A DNA stretch of 64,000 nucleotides, taken from assembly GCA_023678885.1 (NCBI GenBank), contig JAHCLQ010000824.1, positions 41,274 to 105,273 on the forward strand, written 5' to 3'. Made by a program: the position numbers and the translations under genes. Positions 1 to 14,500 of this stretch are shown here, in pieces. The notes under the pieces are model-generated. The model was not told the DNA's origin and made no database searches. It saw only the letters and a program-made list of their open reading frames with translations. Source of the DNA: Pogostemon cablin (Eukaryota; Streptophyta; Magnoliopsida; Lamiales; Lamiaceae). The stretch's first letter is position 1; each line of letters begins with the position of its first letter.

Positions 1-275
1 GTCACCGTTACTCTAGATAAAATGCACATTAATATTCTTTCTCAATACGCCAAGTGCTAAAGTTCACAATTCAATATCGACGTGAATACTTGAAATGATC
101 AAACATATAAACATATATGACATGCATGTCCCACACCGGTGACGTTGACTGAGCCTATAATAGACTGATCCATCTAACGATCACCCTCCAAAGTATCAGT
201 ATTTGGCAAATGGATAGGTGCCCCGTTAGATCTAACTCACCCGGGTTTGCCAAGCAACGGGCAACTTGGTTGTCA

Positions 276-366
276 CTCTAACTCACCCGAACCGCGACAA
301 ATTCGGGCTACTTAATCAATGTCTCTCCAACTCATCCAAACCGTGACCAATTCGGGCTACTTAACC
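276..366 (+). repeat. 48/49-bp imperfect tandem pair inside element copy 1
   Basis: Two adjacent modules start at 276 (ctctaactcacccgaa) and 325 (ctccaactcatccaaa). Each ends in attcgggctacttaa. The same pair lies at 20,848-20,938 in copy 2, with a 48-bp period because copy 1 has one extra A. This is an internal feature of the element with no known function. Confidence 0.7.
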
Positions 367-1248
367 TTGGTACCAGGCATACATATGCATATGCATCATA
401 AGATGAATAACGACTCAAGTTAGAGTCTTAATTAGCACACAAGAATAACCAAAAATCAATAATACTCATAAAATGGCTAACATGACTCTAACCAGAGCAA
501 TCGAGCCAATCAGGCTCTTTACCACATAACATAATACCAAATAATTTTCTTATCAATTAACTAAAACTAAAATAAATGCACATTTATCGAGGGTCCACAC
601 TTCCCACAAGAGAAGGCGTTCCCGAATTATCAACTCACAAGGAAGTGATTAACTCTCTCCGAAATCTGAAGTCGGTCCCTTGCCCTTCGTCGATGGTTCT
701 TTACCTAGAAAGGAGATGAGCAATTAAAGACAAATTAAATATAACTAACTATTAGCGTTAACATCCCTTTCATTGCTAAAAACAAATCCTAATCGAGTTC
801 GAACGAGTCGATATTAAATAAAAATGGCATGTAACTCTTTAACATCAGTTCCCAATCCCATATAACCGTTTCAATACATTAACTAAACGAAACGATAAAA
901 AAATTAAGTTTGAATTCGACATAAAAATTCTGAAATTTTCCAGCTAGCGCCAGTTTACGAGAAAAATCATAACTAATTGTAGAATAATCGGATTGAGGCG
1001 TTTCAAGTGGCTACGGAAAGCTAACGAGTTCAGCTACGTACAGAAATTAAGTTTGCAAACTTTCGAGGGTAATAGCTATGTCAAAATCAGTTCGAACAGT
1101 CTGCAAATTACCCACATACCAAAAAGAAAAACCCCACAAAATTACAAAATCATGGAAGAAGGAAGCTTAATTCACACACCACTTACCTCAAAACAACTTA
1201 AAAACCACCTAGGATGAGGGTTGTAAGGGAGAATTTGATCAACAATGG

Positions 1249-1318
1249 TTTCTCCTCTTCCTCTCTTCTTTCCCCTCTTTTGCTTTTCTTCTCCCGTTCT
1301 TCTCTCTCTTTTTTTTTT
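1249..1318 (+). repeat. Pyrimidine-rich tract in element copy 1
   Basis: About 70 nt are almost purely C and T on the + strand, ending in a T run. It lies about 240 bp before the element's 3' end. The tract is conserved at 21,889-21,959, 32,936-33,005 and 39,197-39,266. On the minus strand it reads as a polypurine run. Whether it matters for the element (promoter, leader or packaging) cannot be told. Confidence 0.65.
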
Positions 1319-1366
1319 AACTTTAGCCTTAATAACTTTGGGCCACAAAATAAATAAATAAATAAA

Positions 1367-1558
1367 TTTGGGCTTCCTAAAAAAAATATAGTTGGGCTTA
1401 ATTGGGCTGGCCTTTTGGGCCATAAAAATAAATAATTAGGTTTTGGGCTTTCTAACAAAATCTAGTTGGGCTAAGATAGGGCTGGCCTTTTGGGCCATAA
1501 AATAAATAAATAGGTTTTGGGCTTTCTAAAAAAAATCTAGTTGAACTAAGATATTATA
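1367..1558 (+). repeat. About 75-bp tandem modules at the element 3' end (copy 1)
   Basis: Modules starting tttgggctt(t/c)ct begin at 1,367, 1,442 and 1,516. Each of the first two holds a TAGTTGGGCT motif, a GGCC...GGGCC block and an AAATAAATAA stretch. The third is cut short by the element end. Copies 2-4 have the same modules with a 76-bp period. Confidence 0.75.
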
Positions 1559-4500
1559 GTAACAAGAAAATGAGCATTAAAATGTAGGAAATATGCATCG
1601 AAATGAAGGTAATGTTGATCGTAAAGAGAAAATGAGAATCAAGACGAAGGAAATATGCATCTAAATGAAGAAAATGTTGATCGTAACGAGAAAACGAGCA
1701 TCAAAAAGAAGAAAATTTGCATCGAAATGAATGAAATGTTGATCGTAACAAGAAAAGGAGCATCAAAATGAAGTAAATATGCATCAAAACGAAGGAAATG
1801 CTGATCGTAATTAGAAAATGAGCATCAAAATGAAGGAAATATGCATCGAAACGAAGGAAATATTGATCGTAATGAGAAAATGAGCATCAAAATGAAAGAA
1901 ATATGCATCGAAACGAAGGAAATGTTGATCGTAACGAGAAAATAAGCATTAAAATGAAGGAAATATGCATCAAAACGAAGGTAATGTTGATCGTAAAAAG
2001 AAAATAAGAATCAAAATGAAGGAAATACGCATCGAAATGAAGTAAATATTGATCGTAACGATAAACGAGTATCAAAAAGAAAGAAATCTGCATCGAAACG
2101 AATGAAATGTTGACCGTAACAAGAAAAGGAGCGTCAAAATGAAGTAAATATGCATCAAAATGAAGGAAATGATGATCGTAACCAGAAAAAGTGCATCAAA
2201 ATGAAGGAAATATGCATCGAAACGAAGGAAATATTGATCGTAACGATAAAGGGAGCATCAAAATGATGGAAAAATGCATCGAAACGAAAGAAATGTTGAT
2301 CGTAACAAGAAAATGAGCATTAAATTGAGCGAAATATTCATCGAAATGAAGGAAATGTTGATCGTAACGTGAAAAGGAGCAATAACACAAAGGAAATATG
2401 CATAGAAACAAAGGAATTATAGATCGTAACGAGAAAACGAGCATAAAAAAGAAGGAAATCTTCATCAAAATGAATGTAATGTTGATCGTAACAAGAAAAG
2501 GAGCATCAAAATGAAGTAAATATGCATCAAAACTAAGGAAATGTTGATCGTAATGAGAAAATGAGCTTCAAAATGAAGGAAATATCCATCGAATCGAAAG
2601 AAATATTATTCTTAACGAGAAAGTGAGCATCAAAATGAAGGAAATATGCATTGAAACGAAGGAATGTTGATCATAACGAGAAAATTAGCATCAAAATGAA
2701 TGAAATATGCATCGAAACGAAAGTAATGTTGATCGTAAAGAGAAAATGAGAATCAAAACGAAAGAAATATGCATCGAAATGAAGGAAATATTGATCGTAA
2801 CGAGAAAACGAGCATTAAAATGAAGAAAATATTCATCAAAACGGGAAATGCTGATCGTAATGAGAAAAAGTTAAAATGAAAGAAATATGCATCGAAACGA
2901 AGAAAATATTGATCATAACGAGAAAATGAGCATCAAAATGAAGGAAATATGCATCGAAATGAAGGAAATGTTGATCGTAAAGAGAAAATGAGCATAAAAT
3001 GTTGGAAATATGCATCGAAACGAAGGTAATGTTGAACGTAAAGAGAAAATGAGAATCAAGATGAAGGAAATATGCATCTAAATGAAGAAAATGTTGATCG
3101 TAACGAGAAAACGAGCATCAAAAAGAAAAAAATTTGCATCGAAATGAATGAAATATTGATCGTAACAAGAAAATGAGCATCAAAATGAAGTAAATATGCA
3201 TCGAAATGAAGGAAATGCTTATCGTAACGAGAAAAAGTGAATCAAAATGAAGGAAATATGCATCGAAACGAAGGAAATTTGGTCATAACTAGAAAGTGAG
3301 CATCAAAATGAAGGAAATATACATCGAAACGAAGGAAATGTTGATCGTAACGAGAAAATAAGCATTAAAATGAAGGAAATATTCATGAAAACGAAGGAAA
3401 TGTTGATCGTAATGGGAAATGGAGCATCAAAATGAAGGTGATATGCATGGAAACGAATGAAATATTGATCATAATGAGAAAATGAGCATCAAAATGAATG
3501 AAATATGCATCGAAACGAAGGAAATGTTGATCGTAACGAGAAAATGAGCATTAAAATGAAGGAAATATTCATCGAAATGAAGGTAATGTTGATCGTAAAG
3601 AGAAAATGAGAATCAAAACGAAGGAAATATGCATTGAAACGAAGGAAATATTAATCGTAACGAGAAAACGAGCATTAAAATGAAGGAAATATTCATCAAA
3701 ACGAAGGAAATGCTGATCGTAACGAGAAAAAGTTAAAATGAAAGAAATATGCATCGAAACGAAGAAAATATTGATCATAACTAGAAAATGAGCATCAAAA
3801 TGAAGGAAATATGCATCGAAATGAAGGAAATGTTGATCGTAAAGAGAAAATGAGCATAAAATATTAGAAATATGCATCGAAACGAAGGTAATGTTGAATG
3901 TAAAGAGAAAATGAGAATCAAGACGAAGGAAATATGCATCTAAATGAAGAAAATATTGATCGTAACGAGAAAACGAGCATCAAAAGAAGAAAATTTGCAT
4001 CGAAATGAATGAAATGTTGATCGTACAAGAAAAGGAGCATCAAAATGAAGTAAATATGCATCGAAACGAAGGAAATGCTGATCGTAATTAGAAAATGAGC
4101 ATCAAAATGAAGGAAATATGCATCGAAACGAAGGAAATATTGATCTTAACGAGAAAATGAGCATCAAAATGAAAAAAATATGCATCGAAACGAAGGAAAT
4201 ATTGCTCGTAACGAGAAAATAAGCATTAAAATGAAGGAAATATGCGTCGAAACGAAGGTAATATTGATTGTAAAAAGAAAATAAGAATCAAAACGAAGGA
4301 AATATGCACCGAAATGAAGGAAATATTTATCGTAATGTGAAAACGAGCATCAAAAAGAAAAAAATCTGCAACGTAACGAATGAAATGTTGATCGTAACAA
4401 GAAAAGGTGTATCAAAATGAAGTTAAATACGCATGAAAATGAAGGAAATGCTGATCGTAACGAGAAAATGTGTATCCAAATGAAGGAAATATGCATCGAA

Positions 4501-7500
4501 ACGAAGGAAATATTGATCGTAACGAGAAAATGAGAATCAAAATGAAGGAAATATGTATCGAAACGAAGGAAATATTGATCGTAATGAGAAAATGAGCATT
4601 AAAATGAAGGAAATATGCATCAAAACGAAGGTAATGTTGATCGTAAGAAGAAAATGAGAATCAAAACGAAGGAAATATGCATCGAAACGAAGGAAATATT
4701 GATCTTAACGAGAAAACGAGCTTAAAAAGAAGGAAATCTGCATCGAAACGAATGAAATGTTGATCTTATCAAGAAAAGGAGCGTCAAAATAAAGTAAATA
4801 TGCATCAAAACGAAGGAAATATTGATCGTAAAAAGAAAATGAGAATCAAAACTAAGGAAATATGCATAGAAACAAAGGAAATATAGATCGTAACGAGAAA
4901 TCGAGCACAAAATGAAGGAAATCTACATCGAAATGAATGATATGTTGATCGTAACAAAAAAAGGAGCATCAAAATGGAGTAAATATGCATCAAAATCAAG
5001 GAAAGCTGATCGTAACGAGAAAATGAGCATCCAAATGAAGGAAATATGCATCGAAACGAAGGTATTGATTGTAACGAGAAAATGAGCATCAAGATTAAGG
5101 AAATATGCATCGAAACGAAGGAAATATTTATCGTACCGAAAAAATGAGAATTAAAATGAAGGAAATATGCATCGAAACGAATGTAATGTTGATCATAAAA
5201 AGAAAATGTGAATCAAAACGAAGGAATTATGCATCGTAACGAGAAAATAAGAATCAAAAAGAAGAAAATCTGCATCGAAAAGAAATGAAATGTTGATCAT
5301 AAGAAGAAAAGGAGCGTCAAAATGAAGTAAATATCCATCGAAACGAAGGAAATGCTGATCGTATCGAGAAAAAGTGCATCAAAATGAAAGAAATATGCAT
5401 CGAAGCGAAAGAAATATTGATCGTAACGAGAAAGTGAGCATCAAAATGAAGGAAATATGCATCGAAACGAAGGAAATGTAGATCGTAACAAGAAAAGAAG
5501 CATCAAAATGAAGTATATATGCATCGAAACGAAGGAAATGCTGATCGTAATGAGAAAATGAGCATCCAAATGAAGGAAATATGCATCGAAACAAAGTAAA
5601 TATTGACCGTAACGAGAAAATGAGCATCAAAATGAAGGAAATACACATCGAAACGAAGGAAATGTTGATCGTAACGAGAAAATGAGCATTAAAATGAAGG
5701 AAATATGCATCGAAACGAAGGTAATGTTGATCGTAAAGAGAAAATGAGAATCAAAACGAATGAAATATGCATCAAAATGAAGGAAATGTTGATCGTAACG
5801 AGAAAACGAGCATCAAAAAGAAGGAAATTTGCATCGAAATGAATAAAATATTGATCGTAACAAGAAAAGGAGTATCAATATGAAGTAAATATGCATCAAA
5901 ACGAAGTTAAGGTTGATCGTAAAAAGAAAATGTGAATCAAAACGAAGGAAATATGCATCGAAACAAAGGAAATATTGATCGTAACGAGAAAATAAGCATC
6001 AAAAAGAAGGAAATCTGCATTGAAACGAATGAAATGTTGATCGTAACAAGAAAAGGAGCGTCAAAATAAAGTAAATATGCATCGAAACGAAGGAAATGCT
6101 GATCGTAACGAGAAAAAGTGCATCAAAATGAAGAAAATATGCATCGAAATGAAGAAAATATTGATCGTAACGAGAAAATGAGCATCAAAATGAAAGATAT
6201 ATGCATCGATATATGCATCGAAATAGAGGAATGTATATCGTAACGAGAAAATGAGCATTAAAATGAAGGAAATATGCATCGAATCGAAGATAATGTTGAT
6301 CGTAAAGAGAAAATGAGAATCGAAACGAAGGAAATATGCATCGAAATTAAGGAAATGTTGATCGTAACAAGAAAACGAGCATGAAAAAGAAGTAAATATG
6401 CATCGAAACGAAGGAAATGCTGATCAAAACAAGAAAATGAGCATCCAAATGAAGGAAATATGCATCGAAACGAAGGAAATGTTGATCGTAACGAGAAAAT
6501 GAGCATCCAAATGAAGGAAATATGCATTGAAACGAAGGAAATATTGATCGTAACGAGATAATGAGCATCAAAATGAAGGAAATATGCATCGAAAAGAAAG
6601 AAATATTGATCGTAACTAGAAAATGAGCATCAAAATGAAAGAAATATGCATCGAAATGAAGAAAATGTAGATCGTAACGAGAAAATGAGCATTAAAATGA
6701 AGGAAATATGCATCGAAATGAAGGTAATGTTGATCGTAAAGAGAAAATGAGAATCAAAACGAAGGAAATATGCATTGAAATGAAGGAAATGTTGATCGTA
6801 ACGAGAAAACGAGCATCAAAAAGAAGGAAATTTGCATCGAAATGAATGAAATGTTGATCGTAACTAGAAAATGAGCATCAAAATGAAGTAAATATGCATC
6901 AAAACGAAGTAAATGTTGATCGTAACGAGAAAATGAGCATCCAAATGAAGGAAATATGCATCGAAACGAAGGTATTGATTGTAACGAGAAAATGAGCATC
7001 AAGATGAAGGAAATATGCATCGAAACGAAGGAAATGTTTATCGTAACGAGAAAATGAGTATTAAAATGAATGAAATATGCATCGAAACGAATGTAATGTT
7101 GATCGTAAAAAGAAAATGAGAATTAAAACGAAGGAAATATGCATGGAAATATTGATCGTAACGAGAAAACAAGCATCAAAAAGAAGGAAATCTGCATCGA
7201 AACGAATGAAATATTGATCGTAACAAGAAAAGGAGCTTCAAAATGAAGTAAATATGCATCATAAAGAAGGAAATGTTGATCATAACGAGAAAATGAGCAT
7301 AAAAATGAAGGAAATATGCATCGAAACGAAGATAATGTTGATCGTAAAAAGAAAATAAGAATCAAAACGAAGGAAATATGCATCGAAATGAAGTAAATAT
7401 TAATCGTAACGAGAAAACGAGCATAAAAAAGAAAGAAATCTGCATCGAAACGAATGAAATGTTGACCGTAAAAAGAAAAGGAGCGTCAAAATGAAGTAAA

Positions 7501-10500
7501 TATACATCGAAATGAAGGAAATGCTGATCGTAACGAGAAAAAGTGCATCAAAATGACGGAAATATGCATCGAAACAAAGGAAATATTGATCGTAACGAGA
7601 AAGTGATCATCAAAATGATGGAAATATGCAACGAAACAAAAAAAAATGTTGATCGTAACGAGAAAATGAGCATTAAATTGAAGGAAATATTCATCGAAAT
7701 GAAGGAAATATTGATCGTAACGAGAAAAGAAGCATTAAAACGAAGGAAATATGCATAGAAACAAAGGAAATATAGATCGTAACAAGAAAACGAGCATCAA
7801 AAAGAAGGAAATCTTCATCAAAATGAATGAAATGTTGATCGTAACAAGAAAAGGAGCATCAAAATGAAATAAATATGCATCAAAACGAAGGAAATGCTTA
7901 TCGTAATGAGAAAATGAGCTTCAAAATGAAGGAAATATGCATCGAATCGAAAGAAATATTGATCGTAACGAGAAAGTGAGCATCAAAATGAAGGAAATAT
8001 GCATTGAAACGATGGAATGTTGATCATAACGAGAAAATAAGCATCAAAATGAAGAAAATATGCATCGAAACAAAGGTAATGTTGATCGTAAAGAGAAAAT
8101 GAGAATCAAAACGAAAGAAATATGCATCGAAATGAAGGAAATATTGATCGTAACGAGAAAACGAGCATTAAAATGAAGGAAATATTCATCAAAACGAAGG
8201 AAATGCTGATCGTAACGAGAAAAGGTGAAAATGAGGGAAATATGCATCGAAACGAATAAAATATTGATCATAACGAGAAAATGAGCATCAAAATGAAGGA
8301 AATAAACATCGAAACGAAGGAAATGTTGATCGTAACGATAAAATGAGCATAAAATGTAGGAAATATGCATCGAAATGAAGGTAATGTTGAACGTAAAGAG
8401 AAAATGAGAATCAAGACGAAGGAAATATGCATCTAAATAAAGAAAATGTTGATCGTAACGAGAAAACGAGCATCAAAAGGAAAGAAATCTGCATCGAAAC
8501 GAATGAAATGCTGATCGTAATGAGAAATTGTGTATCCAAATGAAGGAAATATACATCAAAACGAAGGAAATATTGATCGTAACGAGAAAATGAGAATCAA
8601 AATGAAGGAAATATACATCGAAACAAGGAAATATTGATCGTAACGAGAAATTGAGCATTAAAATGAAGGAAATATGCATCAAAACGAAGGTAATGTTGAT
8701 CGTAAAGAGAAAATGAGAATCAAAATGAAGGAAATATGCATCGAAACGAAGGAAATATTGATCTTAACGAGAAAATGAGCATCAAAAAGAAAGAAATCTG
8801 CATCGAAACGAATGAAATGTGGATCGTATCAAGAAAAGGAGCGTTAAAATGAAGTAAATATGCATCAAAACGAAGGAAATGTTGATCGTAACGAGAAAAC
8901 GAGCATCAAAAAGAAGTAAATTTGCATCGAATGAATGAAATGTTGATCGTAACAAGAAAAGGAGCATTAAAATGAAGTAAATATGCATTGAAACGAAGGA
9001 AATGCTGATCGAAACGAGAAAATGAGCATCCAAATGAAGGAAATATGCATCGAAATGAAAGAAGTATTGATCGTAACGAGAAAATGAGCATCAAAATGAA
9101 GGAAATATGCATCGAAACAAAGGAAATATTGATCGTAACGAGAAAATGAGCATCAAAATGAAAGAAATATGCATCGAAACGAAGGTAATGTTGATCGTAA
9201 AGAGAAAATGTGAATCAAAACGAAGGAAATATGCATCGAAATGAAGGAAATGTTGATCATAACGAAAAAATGAGCATCAAAAAGAAGAAAATTTGCATCG
9301 AAATGAATGAAATGTTGATCGTAACAAGAAAAGGAGCATCAAAATGAAGAAAATATGCATCGAAACGAAGGAAATGCTGATCGTAACGAAAAAATGAGCA
9401 TCCAAATGAAGGAAATACGCATCGAAATGAAGGAAATATTAATCGTAACGAGAAAATGAGCATCAAAATAAAGGAAATATGCATCGAAAAAAAGGAAATA
9501 TTGATCATAACGAGAAAATGAGCATCAAAAAGAAGGAAATCTGCGGCAAAACGAATGAAATGTTGATCGTAACAAGAAAAGGAGCATCAAAATGAAATAA
9601 ATATGCATCGAAACGAAGGAAATACTGATCGTAACGAGAAAATGAGTATCCAAATGAAGGAAATATACATCGAAATGAAGGAAATATTAATCTTAACGAG
9701 AAAATGAGAATCAAAATGATTGAAATATGCATCGAAACGAAGGAAATATTGATGTTAACGAGAAAATGAGCATTAAAATGAAGGAAATATGCATCAAAAC
9801 GAAGGTAATGTTGACCGTAAAGAGAAAATGAGAATCAAAATGAAGGAAATACGCATCGAAACGAAGGAAATATCGATCTTAACGAGAAAACGAGCATCAA
9901 AAAGAAGGAAATCTGCATCGAAACGAATGAAATGTTGATCGTATCAAGAAAAGGAGCGTCAAAATGAAGTAAATATGCATCAAAACGAAGGAAATATTGA
10001 TCGTAAAAGGAAAATGAGAATCAAAACGAAGGAAATATGCATAGAAACAATGGAAATATAGGTCGTAACGAGAAAACGAGCATCAAAAAGAAGGAAATCT
10101 GCATCGAAATGAATGAAATGTTGATCGTAACAAGAAAAGGAGCGTCAAAATGAAAGAAATATGCATCGAAGTGAAAGAAATATTGATCGTAACGAGAAAG
10201 TGTGCATCAAAATGAAGGAAATATGCATCGAAACGAAGGAAATATTGATCGTAACAAGAAAAGAAGCATCAAAATGAAGTATATATGCATCGAAACGAAG
10301 GAAATGCTGATCGTAATGAGAAAATGAGCATCCAAATGAAGGAAATATGCATCGAATCGAAAGAAATATTAACCGTAACGAGAAAATGAGCATCAAAATG
10401 AAGGAAATACATATCGAAACGAAGGAAATGTTGATCAAAACAAGAAAATGAGCGTCCAAATGAAGGAAATATGCATCAAAACGAAAGAAATGCTGATCGT

Positions 10501-11520
10501 AACGAGAAAATGGGCATCCAAATGAAGGAAATATGCATCGAAACGAAGGAAATATTGATCGTAACGAGAAAACGAGCATCAAAATGAGGAAATATGCATC
10601 GAAACGAAAGAAATATTGATCGAAACGAGAAAATGAGCATCAAAATAAAGAAATATGCATCGAAATGAAGAAAATGTAGATCGTAACGAGAAAATGAGCA
10701 TTAAAATGAAGGAAATATGCATAGAAACTAAGGTAATGTTGATCTTAAAGAGAAAATGAGAATCAAAACGAAAGAAATATGCATCGAAATGAAGGAAATT
10801 TGATCGTAACGAGAAAACGAGCACCAAAAAGAAAGAAATTTGCATCGAAATGAATGAAATGTTGATCGTAACAAGAAAAGGAGCATCAAAATGAAGTAAA
10901 TATGCATCTAAACGAAGGAAATGTTGATCGTAACGAGAAAATGAGCATCCAAATGAAGGAAATATGCATCGAAATGAAGGAAATATTGATCGTAACAAGA
11001 AATGAGCATCAAAATGAAGGAAATATGCATTGAATCGAAGGAAATATTGATCGTAACGAAAAAATGAGCATCCAAAATGAAAGAAATATGCATCGAACGA
11101 AGGAAATGTTGATCGTAACGAGAAAATGAGCATTAAAATGAAGGAAATATGCATCGAAATGAAAGTAATGTTGATCGTAAAGAGAAAATGAGAATCAAAA
11201 CGAAGGAAATATGCATCTAAATGAAGGAAAAGTTGATCGTAACGAGAAAACGAGCATCAAAAAGAAGGAAATCTGCATCAAAACGAATGAAATGTTGATC
11301 GTAACAAGAAAAGGAGTTTCAAAATGAAGAAAATATGCAACAAAACGAAGGAAATATAGATCGTAACGAGAAAACGAGCATCAAAAAGAAGAAAATTTGC
11401 ATCGAAATGAATGAAATGTTGATCGTAACAAGAAAAGGAGCATCAAAATAAAGTAAATATGCGTCAAAACGAGGTAAATGCTGATCGTAACGAGAAAATG
11501 AGCATCCAAATGAAGGAAAT

Positions 11521-14500
11521 ACACATCATAACGAAGGTATTGATTGTAACGAGAAAATGAGCATCAAGACGAAGGAAATATGCATCGAAATGTAGGAAAT
11601 GTTTATCGTAACGAGAAAATGAGCATTAAAATGAATGAAATATGCATCGAAACGAATGTAATATTGATCGTAAAAAGAAAATGAGAATCAAAACGAAGGA
11701 AATATTGATCGTAACGAGAAAACAAGCATCAAAAAGAAGGAAATTTGCATCGAAACGAATGAAATGTTGATCGTAACAATAAAAGGAGCGTCAAAATGAA
11801 GTAAATACATATCGTAAAGAAGGAAATAATGATCGTATCGAGAAAAAGTTCATCAAAATGAAAGAAATATGCATCGAAACGAAGGAAATATTGATCGTAA
11901 CGAGAAAGTGAGCATCAAAATAATGGAAATACGCATCGAAACGAAGGAAATGCTGAACTTAACGAGAAAATGAGCATTAAAATTAAGGAAATATTCATGA
12001 AAACGAAGGAAATTTTGATCGTAATGAGAAAGGAGCATCAAAATGAAGGAAATATGCATCGAAATAAAGGAAATATTGATCATAACGAGAAAATGAGCAT
12101 CAAAAAGAAGGAAATCTGCATCAAAATGAAGTAAATATGCATCGAAACGATGGAAATGTTGATCGTAACGAAAAATGAGCATCCAAATGAAGGAAATATG
12201 CATCGAAACGAAGGAAATATTGACCGTAACGAGAAAATGAGCATCAAAATGAAGGAAATACGCATTGAAACGAATGAAATATTGATCGTAACGAGAAAAT
12301 AAGCATTAAAATGAAGGAAATATACATCGAAACGAAGGTAATGTTGATCGTAAAGAGAAAATGAGAATCAAAACGAAGGAAATATGCATCGAAACGAAGG
12401 AAATATTGATTGTAATGAGAAAACGAGCATCAAAAAGAAGTAAATTTGCATCGAAATGAATGAAATGTTGATCGTAAGAAGAAAAGGAGCATCAAAATGA
12501 AGTAAATATGCATTGAAACGAAGGAAATGCTGATCGAAATGAGAAAATGAGCATCCAAATGAAGGAAATATGCATCGAAATGAAAGAAGTATTGATAGTA
12601 ACGAGAAAATGAGCATCAAAATGAAGGAAATATGCATCGAAACAATAGAAATATTGATCGTAACGAGAAAATGAGCATCAAAATGAAAGAAATATGCATC
12701 GAAACGAAAGGTAATGTTGATCGTAAAAAGAAAATGAGAATCAAAACGAAGGAAATATTGATCGTAACGAGAAAACAATCATCAAAAAGAAGGAAATTTA
12801 CATCGAAACGAATGAAATGTTGATCGTAACAATAAAAGGAGCGTCAAAATGAAGTAAATAAGCATCGTAACGAAGGAAATGCTGATCGTATCGAGAAAAA
12901 GTTCATCAAAATGAAAGAAATATACATCGAAACGAAGGAAATATTGATCGTAACGAGAAAGTGAGCATCAAAATAATGGAAATACGCATCGAAACGAAGG
13001 AAATGCTGAACTTAACGAGAAAATGAGCATTAAAATTAAGGAAATATTCATGAAAACGAAGGAAATTTTGATCGTAATGAGAAAGGAGCATCAAAATGAA
13101 GGTAATATGCATCGAAACAAATGAAATGTTGATCGTAACAAGAAAAGAAACATCAAAATGAAGTAAATATGCATCGAAACAATGGAAATGTTGATCGTAA
13201 CCAAAAATGAGCATCCAAATGAAGGAAATATGCATCGACACGAAGGAAATATTCACCGTAACGAGAAAATGAGCATTAAAATGAAGGAAATACGCATCGA
13301 AACGAATGAAATATTGATCGTAACAAGAAAATGAGCATCAACATGAAGGAAATATACATCGAAACGAAGGTAATGTTGATCGTAACGAGAAAATGAGAAT
13401 CAAAACGAAGGAAATATGCATCGAAACGAAGTAAATATTGATCGTAATGAGAAAACGAGCATAAAAAAGAAGTAAATTTGCATCGAAATGAATGAAATGT
13501 TGATCATAACAAGAAAAGGAGCATCAAAATGAAGTAAATATGCATTGAAACGAAGGAAATGCTGATCGAAACGAAAAAATGAGCATCCAAATGAAGGAAA
13601 TATGCATCGAAATGAAAGAAGTATTGATCGTAACGAGAAAATGAGCATCAAAATAAAGGAAATATACATCGAAACAAAGGAAATATTGATCGTAACGAGA
13701 AAATGAGCATCAAAATGAAAGAAATATGCATCGAAACGAAGGTAATGTTGATCGTAAAGAGAAAATATGAATCAAAACGAAGGAAATATGCATCGAAATG
13801 AAGGAAATGTTGATCTTAACGAAAAAATGAGCATCAAAAAGAAGAAAATTTGCATCGAAATGAATGAAATGTTGATCGTAACAAGAAAAGGAGCAACAAA
13901 ATGAAGAAAATATGCATCGAAACGAAGGAAATGCTGATCGTAACGAAAAATGAGCATCCAAATGAAGGAAATATGCATCGAAATGAAGGAAATATTAATC
14001 GTAACGAGAAAATGAGCATCAAAATAAAGGAAATATGCATCAAAACGAAGGAAATATTGATCATAACGAGAAAATGAGCATCAAAAAGAAGGAAATCTGC
14101 AGCAAAACGAATGAAATATTGATCGTAACAATAAAAGGAGCATCAAAATGAAATAAATATGCATCGAAACGAAGGAAATACTGATCGTAACGAGAAAATG
14201 AGTATCCAAATGAAGGAAATATGCATCGAAATGAAGGAAATATTGATCGTAACGAGAAAATGAGAATAAAAAAGATGGAAATATGCATCGAAATGAAGGA
14301 AATATTGATGATAACGAGAAAATGAGCATTAAAATGAAGGAAATATGCATCAAAACGAAGGTAATGTTGATCGTAAAGAGAAAATGAGTATCAAAATGAA
14401 GGAAATATGCATCGAAACGAAGGAAATATTGATCTTAACGAGAAAACGAGCATCAAAAAGATGGAAATCTGCATCGAAACGAATGAAATGTTGTACGTAT

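Larger units (their letters stand above)
1..1558 (+). mobile_element. LTR-like interspersed element, copy 1 (5' part outside window)
   Basis: The first base of the window matches about position 20,575 of copy 2, so roughly 710 bp of the 5' side is missing. The rest runs co-linearly with copies 2-4 and ends at the same terminal bases, atattata, directly followed by satellite (gtaacaagaaaatgagc). It differs from copies 2-4 by many substitutions. It also lacks about 74 bp between bases 450 and 451 and about 40 bp near 1,337, both present in the other copies. It abuts a different phase of the 62-bp monomer from copies 2-4, so it is a separate insertion. It has no coding capacity: a 74-codon frame at 993-1,217 is broken by an indel in the other copies. 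Assignment to LTR retrotransposons rests on the 5' end seen in copies 2-4. It could be a solo LTR or part of a longer element. Confidence 0.75.

Noticed and set aside
993..1217. 74-codon plus-strand frame in element copy 1
   Set aside because: The matching region in copies 2-4 has a one-base indel (ctacgtacag against ctacgtaag) that breaks the frame, so it is not conserved.
6190..6235. Local atgcatcgatatatgcatcg duplication as a regulatory palindrome
   Set aside because: It is a small slippage duplication inside one monomer, with no repetition elsewhere.
10579..11154. 191-codon minus-strand open frame, one of the longest in the window, as a possible protein gene
   Set aside because: It is a direct translation of satellite monomers in three rotating frames. 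Similar 191-codon frames at 17,647, 28,693 and 34,954 arise only from the segmental duplications. There is no domain and no non-repeat sequence.
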